From: Lantana camara
Taxonomy: Eukaryota > Streptophyta > Magnoliopsida > Lamiales > Verbenaceae
NCBI GenBank assembly: GCA_037501455.1
Contig: CM074857.1
Span: 102,953,501 to 103,017,500, forward strand
Direction of reading: 5' to 3'
Length of the DNA stretch: 64,000 nt
Shown: positions 10,784-20,596 of the stretch, in pieces
How positions within the stretch are numbered: the first letter of the stretch is position 1
Layout: every line of letters begins with the position of its first letter
Notes under the pieces: generated by a model
The model's database searches: none
Told to the model about the DNA's origin: nothing
What the model saw: the letters and a program-made list of their open reading frames with translations, nothing else
Made by a program: the position numbers and the translations under genes

Positions 10784-11914
10784 GAATGACTATTTTTAGA
10801 ATTATTTTTTAGAATAATTGTGGATAATTATTAATTAAGCATCAATTGATGCAAATATTATTTAATTTATTCATTTTTGGGAAAAATTATTAGGGTTCGA
10901 TTTGCAATTAATATCTTAACTAACCAGAAGTCTCAAGTCCGGTTCCGTGTAGCTCTTGACATGCTAATTTAAGTCTCATACTAACTTGGTGTAGCTCGTA
11001 ATTAGAGATTTCAATTTCGGTGGAGTTAGTTCAGCGATTCGGCGCTATGCCAACTTAATCAGAGTAACTAGAAGAGGTCCCAATTTAGGTGTAGTTAGTT
11101 CCGCAGTTCGGCATTATACTAATTTAATCAGAGGTCTCAAGTTCGAGACCCTGAAAAACGTAACTACCATTGATAGTTGAACTTGAAATCTTTTAGTTTG
11201 AGCTTTGAATGAGCTAGTTGCAATAAGTGACAATTCATGATCATTTGCTTAAGTAACTATTTACGAACTGGTTGTAATAAGTGGCTAAGTTTTTTAAGTG
11301 ATTATTCACAATCGTTTGCGTCGTTTGCAATCGTTTGCCTGACGCACCAACGATCTAATCAAGTTATCAACTCAATTGATGAGTTAATTTTCAACAAAAC
11401 TAAGAACTTTCAAGGGTAAATTTTAATAACTTTCAAATTATATAACTTCCGAGTTATGGATCAAACATAATAGTATTTTTCATTAGGTTTTAATTCCCAC
11501 ATCAATTGTTGTTGTATCAAAGCAAATCTAACTACACTTCGTATGTCAGCAATTGAAACATCAAACCTCAATTATAATCTCCTATTATATTCAATTTGGA
11601 GTTTTTTCTGAAAAAAAGGTATATTTTTGCACGAATTTCCCAAAATTGATGTACTTTCAGATATATTTCAACAATTTTAATGTAAATCTTAAGAAAACAA
11701 CATCATGCACATTAGAATTCTGACTAACACAGTCAATTTCATCATTAAAGGGAAAAATTCAACTTATTCAGCTATATACATTTATCAGCCACGCAGTAAT
11801 TCTCTCTTGTCAATGTATTTTCATGTGATTTGACAAAGTTTATAAACCTAACTGGGAAAAAATCTCATAGATCACCTCTAAAATAAACTAAAACGATTTT
11901 ATGATGCTACGTTC
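10784..11914. other. Spacer between CAF1 and the 125-aa gene
   Basis: Begins with the CAF1 3' UTR (AT-rich, TTATTAATTAAG near 10830). Then a tRNA-like repeat pair occurs (listed separately), followed by AT-rich sequence without a credible ORF. Confidence 0.5.
10925..11160 (+). repeat. tRNA-like SINE remnant, partly duplicated
   Basis: Two related blocks of about 80 bp (11020-11070 and 11085-11150) share GTAGTTAGTTC...TTCGGC...TTAATCAGAG. The second runs into GGTCTCAAGTTCGAGACCC. GTTAGTTC can stand for a pol III A box and AGTTCGAGACC for a B box, as in tRNA-derived SINEs. No poly(A) tail or target duplication is clear, so this is an old fragment at best. Confidence 0.35.
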
Positions 11915-12292
11915 TTACCTTCGGCTAATCTCAAGAAAATCGAATCCAAAACAAGCCCCCACGAACTTCTTCAAAACCCTAGACAAATTTCTCCACGTCC
12001 GACAAATCAACCACTTCCTCGACGAACCCTTTCCCCGGGGCATATCCGGCCGCACGTAGCACATTGCAGCCCGCCTCACGAGAGGATCCTTGATTTGAAT
12101 ACCACCGTCCAAGCACATCGATGTTTGGCCGCCGTAGTCAGGAGTGTCCGACCACGACACGACGTCTTTTAATGAAGTGTACTTGGGCCATGACAAAGAT
12201 CCTTCATCGTTTTGTTCATCATCATTGTCTATTGAGGATCGATGATCATCTGGAAAATTGAGGGTATCTGAGGAGAAGGATTCCATCATCAT
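11915..12292 (-). CDS. Small unknown plant protein (125 aa)
   Basis: Open frame from ATG 12292 to TAA at 11915. Not recognised. An acidic Asp/Ser-rich N-terminus (1-35) leads to SWPKYTSLKDVV, a W-P-K-Y-T-L-K-D pattern seen in some small plant proteins of unknown function. The C-terminal third is basic and Trp/Arg/Lys-rich (GSSRKWLICRTWRNL), ending in hydrophobic CFGFDFLEI. There is no signal peptide or membrane helix. The final codons CGA-AGG-TAA overlap a good splice donor (CGAAG|GTAAGA at ~11922), so the true last exon may lie below 11915. GC is higher than the flanks, supporting real coding sequence. Confidence 0.6.
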   Translation of the reverse strand: MMMESFSSDTLNFPDDHRSSIDNDDEQNDEGSLSWPKYTSLKDVVSWSDTPDYGGQTSMCLDGGIQIKDPLVRRAAMCYVRPDMPRGKGSSRKWLICRTWRNLSRVLKKFVGACFGFDFLEISRR

Positions 12293-13239
12293 GTTCTTGA
12301 ATAGGGCTCAGAATCAAGATTCAAGAATGTTGAATAATGTGAATTTGTGGGAATTGGATATCATTGAATCTTATGTAAGTACGGCTGAGAATCTTATTGA
12401 GGTATAGGGAATACAGTTCGATTGGTACTAGGTTGAAGTTATAAAGTGTAACTGAAAATCTAAGTAGATTTGGATGTGACTTCCTTCGTTATCCAGGAGT
12501 CTATTTCTCCAGTTTCCTAGGCAACAGAAAATAGAAGCTAAATAATAATAATGCTGATGATGTGGCCAACAAGATTGGTCCCATTGGTTAAAAGATATGA
12601 TGTGCGGATACTGATAGTGAAAAGGGCGGACTGCTCTACATTCAGCCACACCACAGTGACCCCCGAAGCCATCTTCTTCTAGTTGCGGGACGAAATCCGA
12701 CAGCCAATTGCTGGCGGCCAGTTCCTGATGGAGTTTAAGTTGGAGAAGCTAACGACACGATATAGATACCTCGATATCGAGTATCGAACACAACACAATG
12801 CGATAAAATAATATTTTTATAAGTGTTCGTGCATAATAAGTTAAAGGTTTTTTTTTTTTTCAAAATAATAACTTGAATTTAAATTCCTCTAATCACTTGG
12901 TTGGTGGGTTAAAAAGAAATTGCTAATGATGTTTTATCATGAGAAAATATGAACAATCATTTTCAGCTTGCTTTTTCTTTTTAAGATTTTATTCCAATTA
13001 GAATGATAATATTATGTTTACTTAGTGTTTGCTAAGATAAACTATGATTTATTATTAAAATTATTTTTATTTTTGATAGCTTTATTCTTGACCTACTCAA
13101 TATAAATAAAATCTGTTAATTTATTTTGGATACCTTAGTTAAAGTATATCATTAATATAAAATATTACAATATCAATTAAATTTAGAGCTATATATAAAG
13201 TCTCTTAGTTTTTTTTTATATATTTATCAAAACCTAACA
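12293..13239. other. AT-rich spacer
   Basis: Upstream region of the 125-aa gene, then low-complexity AT-rich DNA with several T or A runs. No gene or clear mobile element seen. Confidence 0.45.
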
Positions 13240-13570
13240 TATGACTAAATTTGAGGTAGAATGTGATTCAAAGTGTGTGGTGGAGTGGCTTAAAGGCGGA
13301 TAGCGTGCTGGACAATGGACATTCACTTGGTCATATACTCATATTATAGAAGATTGTCGTGTTTTAATTTGGAATCTTTGGGAATGCATTGTCAAGCACA
13401 TCAAAAAGTTGGGTAATACACTTGCAAGTTGCAAATGTGATGGCTAGATTGGATCAGAGAATGAATGATTTGAAAAGAGTTTGGAAAAGTTTACCGGAGG
13501 AGTTCACTGGTTGAGTGGATTTAGTTTGTAACTTATTTTTGTATGCTTCTTTTGCTAAAAAAAAAACATA
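13240..13570 (+). pseudogene. LINE 3' end: RNase H remnant
   Basis: Translating + gives a decayed non-LTR retrotransposon RNase H (RVT_3-like) end: FEVECDSKCVVEWLKGG, then a stop, then WTFTWSYTHIIEDCR. The conserved His/Asp-type region follows with further breaks. It closes in a 3' UTR running into an A-rich run (13558-13569) and a TA tract, as plant LINE 3' ends do. Several stops show it is dead. Confidence 0.65.
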
Positions 13571-13711
13571 TATATATATATATACGAATTTTTTTTATGA
13601 GATAGACATGACAAAACAATACCATACAACACTATAAAATAATATTTTCAGACTTATCAGGTAACTAACATATTTGGTTTATCAATTTTGAATCTTAAAT
13701 CAAGAATCTCT

Positions 13712-14623
13712 AAGGGAGTGTTTGTAAACTCTAAGTACTTATGAGATAAGTGCTTATTTTTAGTCGTTTTGGAGTGTTTGGAACAACTACTTCTGCTTAT
13801 TTTAAGCAGAAATAAGCCAGAATCCATAAGCAGCCCAGGACATGCTTCTGGATTTTGCTTATAAATTATACAGTTAATTAAAATTCTATTTGACAATAAT
13901 ATCCCCATAAAATATTAATATTTCTAATTTGACCTTTTATATACGTATACAACTCTATAATTCCTTGCATCTTTTCTGTTTCAACTCACTAATATCTTTT
14001 TATAGTTTGTATAATATTATTTAATAGATACATTCATGTATTAAATTATGGTTATATATAAATTTAATAATTTATATTAAAATATATTATAATATAATAG
14101 GTATTTTATATTTTTATAAAATGATCTATTTAATATATTATTATTTATAAATGAAATATAAATATTGTAAATGAAGGAATATATAAAATAATTCAATGTT
14201 TGATTAACTACAAATAATTTTATATAATATAATAATTTTTATATTAATATAATATTTAAAAATAATTTAAAATACGTCAGGGATAAATTAGTAACTTAAT
14301 AATCGTAGTGATTATCAACTTTTCTCTGTAAACCTCAACTGATTATTTTTTTACTTATCATTTTTTTTTCCAAATTTTTACAACTTTCAGTTCTGCTTCT
14401 ACTTCTACACGAGGGGTAATTCTAGTCCGAGCCTGGCTCGGCCAAACCGGTGTAACGAGGGGGCGAGTGTTTTACACTTGCCGTGTGGTTGGTGGAAAAT
14501 TCAGGGAGAGTGACCAATCAAATGGCAAGTGTAATACACTTGCTTTTTAATTGGTTTGGGCTCGGCCAAGCCGGGTCTGGGCTAGAATTTTCCCCTACAC
14601 GAGGGAGTTTGCAAACAGCCCCT
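13712..14623. mobile_element. hAT-like non-autonomous element (~912 bp)
   Basis: Terminal inverted repeats AAGGGAGTGTTTGTAAACTC and (complement of right end) AGGGGCTGTTTGCAAACTC. The flanks GAATCTCT (13704-13711) and AAATCCCT (14624-14631) match at 6 of 8 positions, fitting an old 8-bp hAT-type target duplication. The interior is very AT-rich with no transposase. A smaller MITE sits inside its right end. Confidence 0.65.
14414..14594. mobile_element. Mutator-type MITE copy 1 (181 bp), nested
   Basis: Flanked by a perfect 9-bp duplication CTACACGAG (14405-14413 and 14595-14603). Ends GGGTAATTCTAG and complement GGGAAAATTCTAG continue as imperfect inverted repeats of about 40 bp (CTCGGCC...AAACC). 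A 9-bp duplication points to Mutator-like elements. It is GC-richer than the hAT-like host it inserted into, so it is younger. It lies about 270 bp upstream of the DUF1279 start codon. Confidence 0.85.
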
Positions 14624-14862
14624 AAATCCCTATTCTTTTTGGCAAAAATCTAAACTTCAACGGGGTAGAAATGTATTTGCATCCATCCTCTTAAAAAGGG
14701 GCCAAAATTGTGTTACTTGTCACACTATGGTTCTTGATTTTTTTTCCTTCCACTCTTTTGTCCATCTTCTCCACCACTAGAAAACATACAAAAAGTGCAG
14801 AAAAATAATGTTTGAGATAAGAAGCAACTCTGTTAGATCAACTTCTTGGCTGCAATTCAGCA

Positions 14863-15341
14863 ATGGCCACATTCCTGCAAATCTCCGCTCAGCCCTTCTC
14901 CAACAGAGCCATCCCTTCTTCAACTCCCCTGCAAAACGGTAAAATCAGCAAAGTTTGTGGCCCAATTTCTCGGAGGAGGATTAGGGTTAGAGCTTTGAAG
15001 GAGAAAACAGAGGAGATCAAGAACCCGTCTTCTGCTGATGAAATCACCAAGAAATATGGCCTTGAAGCTGGTCTTTGGAAGGTGAAGTGATTATGTTTTG
15101 ATGGGCTGTTAGTAAAAGCCTGTTTTTCTGCATGTGTTGTTAAAAATTAAAATTTTGCCATGAAAAAGATATTAAGGTTGCTGATATTTTGTTAGAATTC
15201 TGACTTACTTTTTTCAAATTGGAATTCTATTGCTTTCGGCCTGATTTTACCTTGTTGGGATTGTAGATTAGTGCTTCTGTTTTGAGAGTTTTGGGCTCTG
15301 TTTTTGGTGTTCTGGTGTTGTGCTGATTTACCTGATTTAGT

Positions 15342-15372
<31 letters not shown>

Positions 15373-16041
15373 GTGTTTTTTTTTTTCTCCTTTTCTTTGT
15401 GTGTCTGTATGGTGGAGAAGATGATGAAACAGAGAGGGAGTCAGAAATTTTGATTTTCAGATAAGAGTGGTGAGATTAGAATTTTCCCATTCTTTTCGAC
15501 AAATTTCTAACTAAATTTAAACAATGGGAAATATTTATCCATATACAGAGCTCCATGCTCATTCCCAATCCACAAGATTGAAATTTCACTGAAAGAAATG
15601 CAGATATTTTCCTCAAAAGAATCGTCAGAAGACGAAACGAAAAAGAGCAAATCGAAGGGTGACCAAGCAAAAGAACTCCTTACGAAATATGGAGGAGCTT
15701 ATCTAGCCACTTCCATCACTCTCTCCTTGATTTCTTTCGGGCTGTGTTATGCTCTGATCAGCGCCGGAGTAGATGTCGCGGCATTGCTGCAAAAGGTACA
15801 ATCTTTTATTCGTGTTCGAGGATTCTAGAACGTACGTGGGAACGATAACATTCATGGTTTTGTTGTCGTGTTTCTGCAGGTTGGAATTTCTAGTAATGAA
15901 ACAGGGGAGAAGGTGGGCACTTTCGCATTGGCTTATGCTGCTCATAAAGCTGCTTCCCCGATTAGGTTTCCGCCTACTGTGGCTCTTACCCCCATCGTTG
16001 CTGGTTGGATCGGGAAAAAGGTTGATAAAGAGGAATCATGA
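14863..16041 (+). CDS. Plastid-targeted DUF1279 (FAM210-like) membrane protein
   Basis: Three exons: 14863-15081, 15604-15795, 15880-16041; all introns GT-AG and phase 0; 190 aa. Residues 1-45 form a chloroplast-type transit peptide (Ser/Thr/Arg-rich, few acids). A short basic/acidic linker follows. From about 105 the DUF1279 domain reads AKELLTKYGGAYLATSIT, then a hydrophobic helix (LSLISFGLCYALISAG), VDVAALL, then a second segment ending VALTPIVAGWIGKKV. The family is probably membrane-bound; human FAM210 proteins are mitochondrial, and plant members are predicted in plastids. The molecular role is unknown. From memory, Arabidopsis At2g27290 is the counterpart and sits beside an NSRP1-like gene, as here. 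Confidence 0.85.
15342..15372 (+). repeat. CT microsatellite in intron 1
   Basis: A (CT)n run with one TTT break, inside intron 1 of the DUF1279 gene and followed by a T run; a likely length-variable marker. Confidence 0.85.
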
Positions 16042-16548
16042 ATCTGGTGCAACGTTTGAAATGTTACAATTTTGGTGCCAATATAGTCCCCTTGTAATGA
16101 TGAAGTATGTAAGTATAACTAAAATAGGGATCTTTTGATATGTAGTTTGAAGAATTTGAGCTCGATGTACAAGTTTCGAGCTGGATTTGGGACCAAATAG
16201 TTCTTGATTGGGATAATTACACCGGCGTATATGAGGATTGACCAATTACACTAACTTTAACTGCAGTGATTACTCACTCCTCTCCCCGTCTTTCAACAAG
16301 AAACAAGCATTTCAACTCATCAGAACAATCTACATTACATAACCCCGAAGAATATAACCTCAAAATTTACCAGTAAATGAAACCATACTTCAAAATCTCC
16401 CAATCACTACATTCGGACATCGTCAATGTATACCACTAAATTCTAAACGATACACATCAGCACGACACAATTTCTGAAATGCCTAATCCAAGTTGTACAG
16501 AGGCATCATAGCGAGAAATGTGTATATATATGAGCATAGCAAACTTGT

Positions 16549-16791
16549 TTACTTGAACAAATGAGCTAGATGAGGGTCATCCATGTTGAGGTCCAACCAT
16601 CCATGGAGGCGCATGTACTCTATGTAGTGATCTGGGGGCTCTATAGCTTCTGGTTTAAGTGGAGCAAACCCATAAATTCTCTCAAGTTCCTTAGTAAGCC
16701 AACGTTTATATGTTGCATCTACTACCGGAGCGTCAACCTTCAACACAAACTCTTCCTTTTTCTTCTCTTGCTTTCCAAATTTGTTTCCCAT
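16549..16791 (-). CDS. Conserved small plant protein (80 aa), 5' UTR intron
   Basis: 80 aa on -, ATG at 16791. It reads like a conserved plant family whose name I do not recall: basic N-terminus MGNKFGKQEKKK, then YKRWLTKELERIYGF, PPDHYIEYMRLHGWLDL and an ending DPHLAHLFK. Gly2 and the Lys-rich start could allow N-myristoylation and membrane contact (inference). There is no membrane helix. The transcript has a non-coding first exon ending CAG|GTGAGT at 17845; a 1046-bp intron (17844-16799, acceptor TTTTCAG) ends 7 bases before the ATG. A TATA box lies at 17967-17959. The first exon and promoter face the transposon cluster at 18.0-20.4 kb. Confidence 0.75.
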   Translation of the reverse strand: MGNKFGKQEKKKEEFVLKVDAPVVDATYKRWLTKELERIYGFAPLKPEAIEPPDHYIEYMRLHGWLDLNMDDPHLAHLFK

Positions 16792-17958
16792 TGATAACCT
16801 GAAAAGACGATTTCGAGAAACAAGAACGTGAGGGGAGAGAAGAGCCGATCAGTTTCACACAAGTACTAGGATTAAGTGAACTATCTTAAGTTCATACTAT
16901 CATACATGTTCCACAAATCTAGGATTGAATACCAAAAACAGAAACACCAAACTCGGTTCTATGTTGAAACCTAGATTCCCACAAAATAGATAATAACCGA
17001 AAGGAATAAAGAAAAGGTTAAAAGAGACATCACCCAACCTTCGGGTGTTCTTTGAAGGTGTGTGAAAATGTTGCCTCAACTATATAACATGTGCTCTTGG
17101 ATGAGTTTTTATCATTTCCAGTCAAATTTAAGAATTCCGGTAATTTTTACCTTCATTTCACAGGAATATTCTTGAATATTCGACCAAAAAATCATACTAG
17201 TCACCTTCATAGCATGTTTAGTATAGTGGATGTACCATTTTCACACTGCAGTAAACATTGGGATCCAAAGTGCAAACACGGCCAAAGATTGGGGGAGGAG
17301 TTACATTAAGCTAAAAACAATATAACTCATATTAGTCCGAGAAAGAACCACTAACAGGGTATCAACATCCCCAGAAATTAAATTTCTCTTTCAGCACTCA
17401 AAAGATCACGCAAGGCATTTGTAATAATTGAGCAAAAGTTGCCACTTGTTGATTGAAGAACGGCATTGAGCATTTCAGCTGTTAGCTTACCCCCACTTCA
17501 TATTCCATACTTGTTATAAATCTTAAGCTAACCATTTCAACAAACACCTAGCTGACAACAACGAAGAACACAAATCCCACACCAACAGAGCAAGCATTTT
17601 AAACTCTACCAAATTCGAGACCGCAAATACACAAATACAGTCCACCCAAAACACAAATCAATCTTCAATGAAATCATTTTGAGGAAGGAGCAGAACCCTA
17701 AACATTGAACGCCGACCAACAAAGAAACAAGAGCCTCATACATGATAAAGCACAGAAATTTAAACGGAAAGGGCAATCAATTTCACTCCACAAGATTCAG
17801 GAAATTCGAAGAAAATCAGAATGAAAATCCGGTCAAGAACTCACCTGTTAGTATTGGGGTCCTTGAATTGACAGCGTCCGCGATGAAGACGATAAGATTG
17901 AGAGGGAACTCTACAAATGGAAGTTGGAGTTCTATGGATGATTCTTGATTTTAGTTCC

Positions 17959-17967
17959 TTTTTTATA
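17959..17967 (-). promoter_or_regulatory. TATA box of the 80-aa protein gene
   Basis: On the minus strand TATAAAAAA lies about 115 bases upstream of the 5' UTR exon donor. It gives a transcript start near 17935 and a short non-coding first exon. Confidence 0.55.
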
Positions 17968-18616
17968 TCTTTTGGGTAATTACACATGTTACCCTGATGT
18001 TTAGGGTAATTGCAAAATAACCCTTCAAATATTATTAATACCTAAGGCCGTAAGCCCGTAAATGGATATCCGAGAACCCGATATCGGTCCGTATCCGAAT
18101 TCGTTTATAGAGGATATTATCTGAATTCGTTTCAAGAGGATATTATCCATATCCAATTATAGACATTCGAATTATAAACGGTAAGGATATGATAACAAGA
18201 TATCCGATCCATTAGATATATCCGTATCCGATTTATCCGTAATTTGTATCCGATAAATAATATGTTATATTAAAATATATATACACAAGTACACAACCCA
18301 TGTATGATAGATTATTAGTATTAAGTAAAATTTTTAGCATATTTATTAAAAAAAAAAACTTAGGTTTTATTAGTACCCATATGTTTACTTCAATGTTTAT
18401 TATGTTATTAAGAAAAGTATTATATTTCAAATTAATTATATGATAAAATTTTTGATCCCACTATATTTATACATTCACTAAAATATGAAAATAATGTATA
18501 TAGATATAGTTTTCTTTTTTTAAAAAATAAAACTAACAAGTGAAGCCGTAGGGTTATTAACGAGGCCCCACGTCATATATATCTCAACCAAATTCAAGTA
18601 AAGATACAAACATTCA

Positions 18617-19181
18617 GGAAAAATTGCAATTTTAGTTCCATTAGATTCAAACCGTTGCAATAAAGGTCCCATTGGTTTGAAATATCCAAAACATATCCCA
18701 TTGGATTCTAAAAAGTTGCAATAAAGGTCTCATTGGTTTAAAAATCCAATAAAGGTCCTATTGGATTCTAAAACATTACAATATTAGTCCCATATTTGAT
18801 CAACTAACAAAATAATTAGATGTTTCGTTAGTGTGAAAGATTTTTCTTTTTTTGTTTTGGGAAATCACTATTTTTTTTTTCTAAAATATTTTATTTTCAC
18901 CCATATTTGTTCGAATTTTTAATATTTTATTTTTTCCTCAGATTTCTCCTAATTTCCACCTCATTTATGTCATTTTATTAAAGATTTTTTGAAACAATAT
19001 TAATTATTTTCTTCCCTATATCTTTTGATTTCCATCAAAATTTTCTATTTTTTTTATTATGAGTATTTTTTTGTTTTAATTTCTATTATGCACTATGAAT
19101 TACAATGAAATAAATAACTCCTATTGTGAGTATTCTAAAAGGAGATTTTCATTTCTCACATCAAAAGTATCACATATACAT

Positions 19182-19266
<85 letters not shown>

Positions 19267-20008
19267 CCGAACAATGTTTTCATTTATAAGGGGAAAAAGT
19301 AATTTTTTTCAAAAAGAACTCTTTAATAAAATGATAGAAAAATACTTTTAATAACAATTAAAAATACTCATAACAATAAATAAATAAATAAATAAGTCCT
19401 CTAATGAGTAATTAAAAAGGAAAATTTATTTCTTACTTAAAAAACATCATATAAATGTGTCAAACAATATTTTTTATTTCCTCCCCTATAAATGAAAACA
19501 TTGAAAATTTTGAAGTTCTTTTTAATTTTTATTAAGAGTAATGTAAAATTTGAAAAAAAAAAAATTCTGAATAAAAAGATAGAAAATTTTGATGGAAATC
19601 AAGAGATATAGGGGTGGAAATAATTAATTTTTTTAAAAAGAACTCTTTAATAAGACCGTAGAAATGGGGTGAAAATTAGGAGAAATATGAACAAAAATAA
19701 AACATTGAAACTAAGAGAAATACGGGTGAAAATAAAATATTTTATTAAAAAAAAAGGCGATTTTTCAATAAAATAAGCAAAAAAAGGTAAACATTAATGA
19801 AATAGGTAATTATTTTGTTAGTTGATTAACAATGGGACTAATCTTGCAATGTTATAGAATCCAATGGGATGTATTTTGGATTTTTAAACCAATGGGACCT
19901 TTATTGCAACTTTTTAGTATCCAATGGGATGTGTTTTGGATATTTCAAACCAATGAGACCTTTATTGCAACGGTTTGAATCTAATGGGACTAAAATTGCA
20001 ATTTTCCC
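18617..20008. mobile_element. Foldback MULE, 1392 bp, perfect 9-bp TSD
   Basis: Flanked by a perfect 9-bp duplication AAACATTCA (18608-18616, 20009-20017). The ends (G)GGAAAATTGCAATTTTAG are inverted repeats of each other. The first ~200 bp of each arm carry 2-3 internal repeats of GCAATAAAGGTCCCATTGG, and weaker inverted similarity continues to about 19080 and 19560. The 9-bp duplication identifies a Mutator-like element. No transposase ORF is present. The transcript of such an arm pair would form a long hairpin. A TA microsatellite lies near its centre. Confidence 0.9.
19189..19262. repeat. TA microsatellite
   Basis: About 37 uninterrupted TA units near the symmetry centre of the foldback MULE. 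Long TA runs can extrude as cruciforms and are often mis-sized in assemblies. Confidence 0.95.
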
Positions 20009-20596
20009 AAACATTCATGATCCAACTATCAACAATAGTATTCGAACACGAATGCCCCACGGGAATAACATACAAGATATCTTATGTGAGCTAAATTGCT
20101 TAAACATCAAAAAAATTATGTATACAGAGATAGTTATTATTTCTCTTTTTGTCGAAAATATATATATTCAAAGTTATATAATTGTTAAGTAATTTATCTA
20201 TAAATGAATAATTAATAATCTGATTAAAAATTAGAAGTTATATAATTAAATAATTTATATGAAAATAAATAGTTGAAAATTCAACAAAAATTCGAATCCG
20301 TTTTTATCGTATAAAAAGGATATTATTCAAATTAAATTTAAAAGGATATTGTATCTATCCGAATCATATCCGTTTATACCCCTATTAATAACACAATGGT
20401 CCAATATTTTAATTTTATTAAAATTACGAAGGTCCAGGTCCTCTCTCTCCTCGCTCTCTCCGTCTAGTTCAAGCGCCGGCGACACCAGTAAATCGCGGCG
20501 GATTTGGGACGTCCTCGCCGGAATTCTTTGCTAATTAGACGGTGGAAGTTTTTAGCTTTTGAAAGATTCGACGATTGGACGGGAATTTGAAGCAAA

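Larger units (their letters stand above)
18041..20382. mobile_element. Outer TIR element with GGATAT-rich ends
   Basis: An 8-bp duplication TATTAATA flanks it (18033-18040 and 20383-20390). The left end carries CGTAAATGGATATCCG and several GGATAT/TATCCG repeats. The complement of the right end reads GGGGTATAAACGGATAT and has the same subterminal repeats. An 8-bp duplication and these ends suggest a hAT-type non-autonomous element. The inner MULE accounts for 1.4 kb of its length. The left terminus is eroded, so the boundary is less sure. Confidence 0.55.

Noticed and set aside
13712..14623. Stowaway-type MITE
   Set aside because: No TA target duplication and the ends lack the Stowaway consensus; 8-bp flanks fit hAT better.
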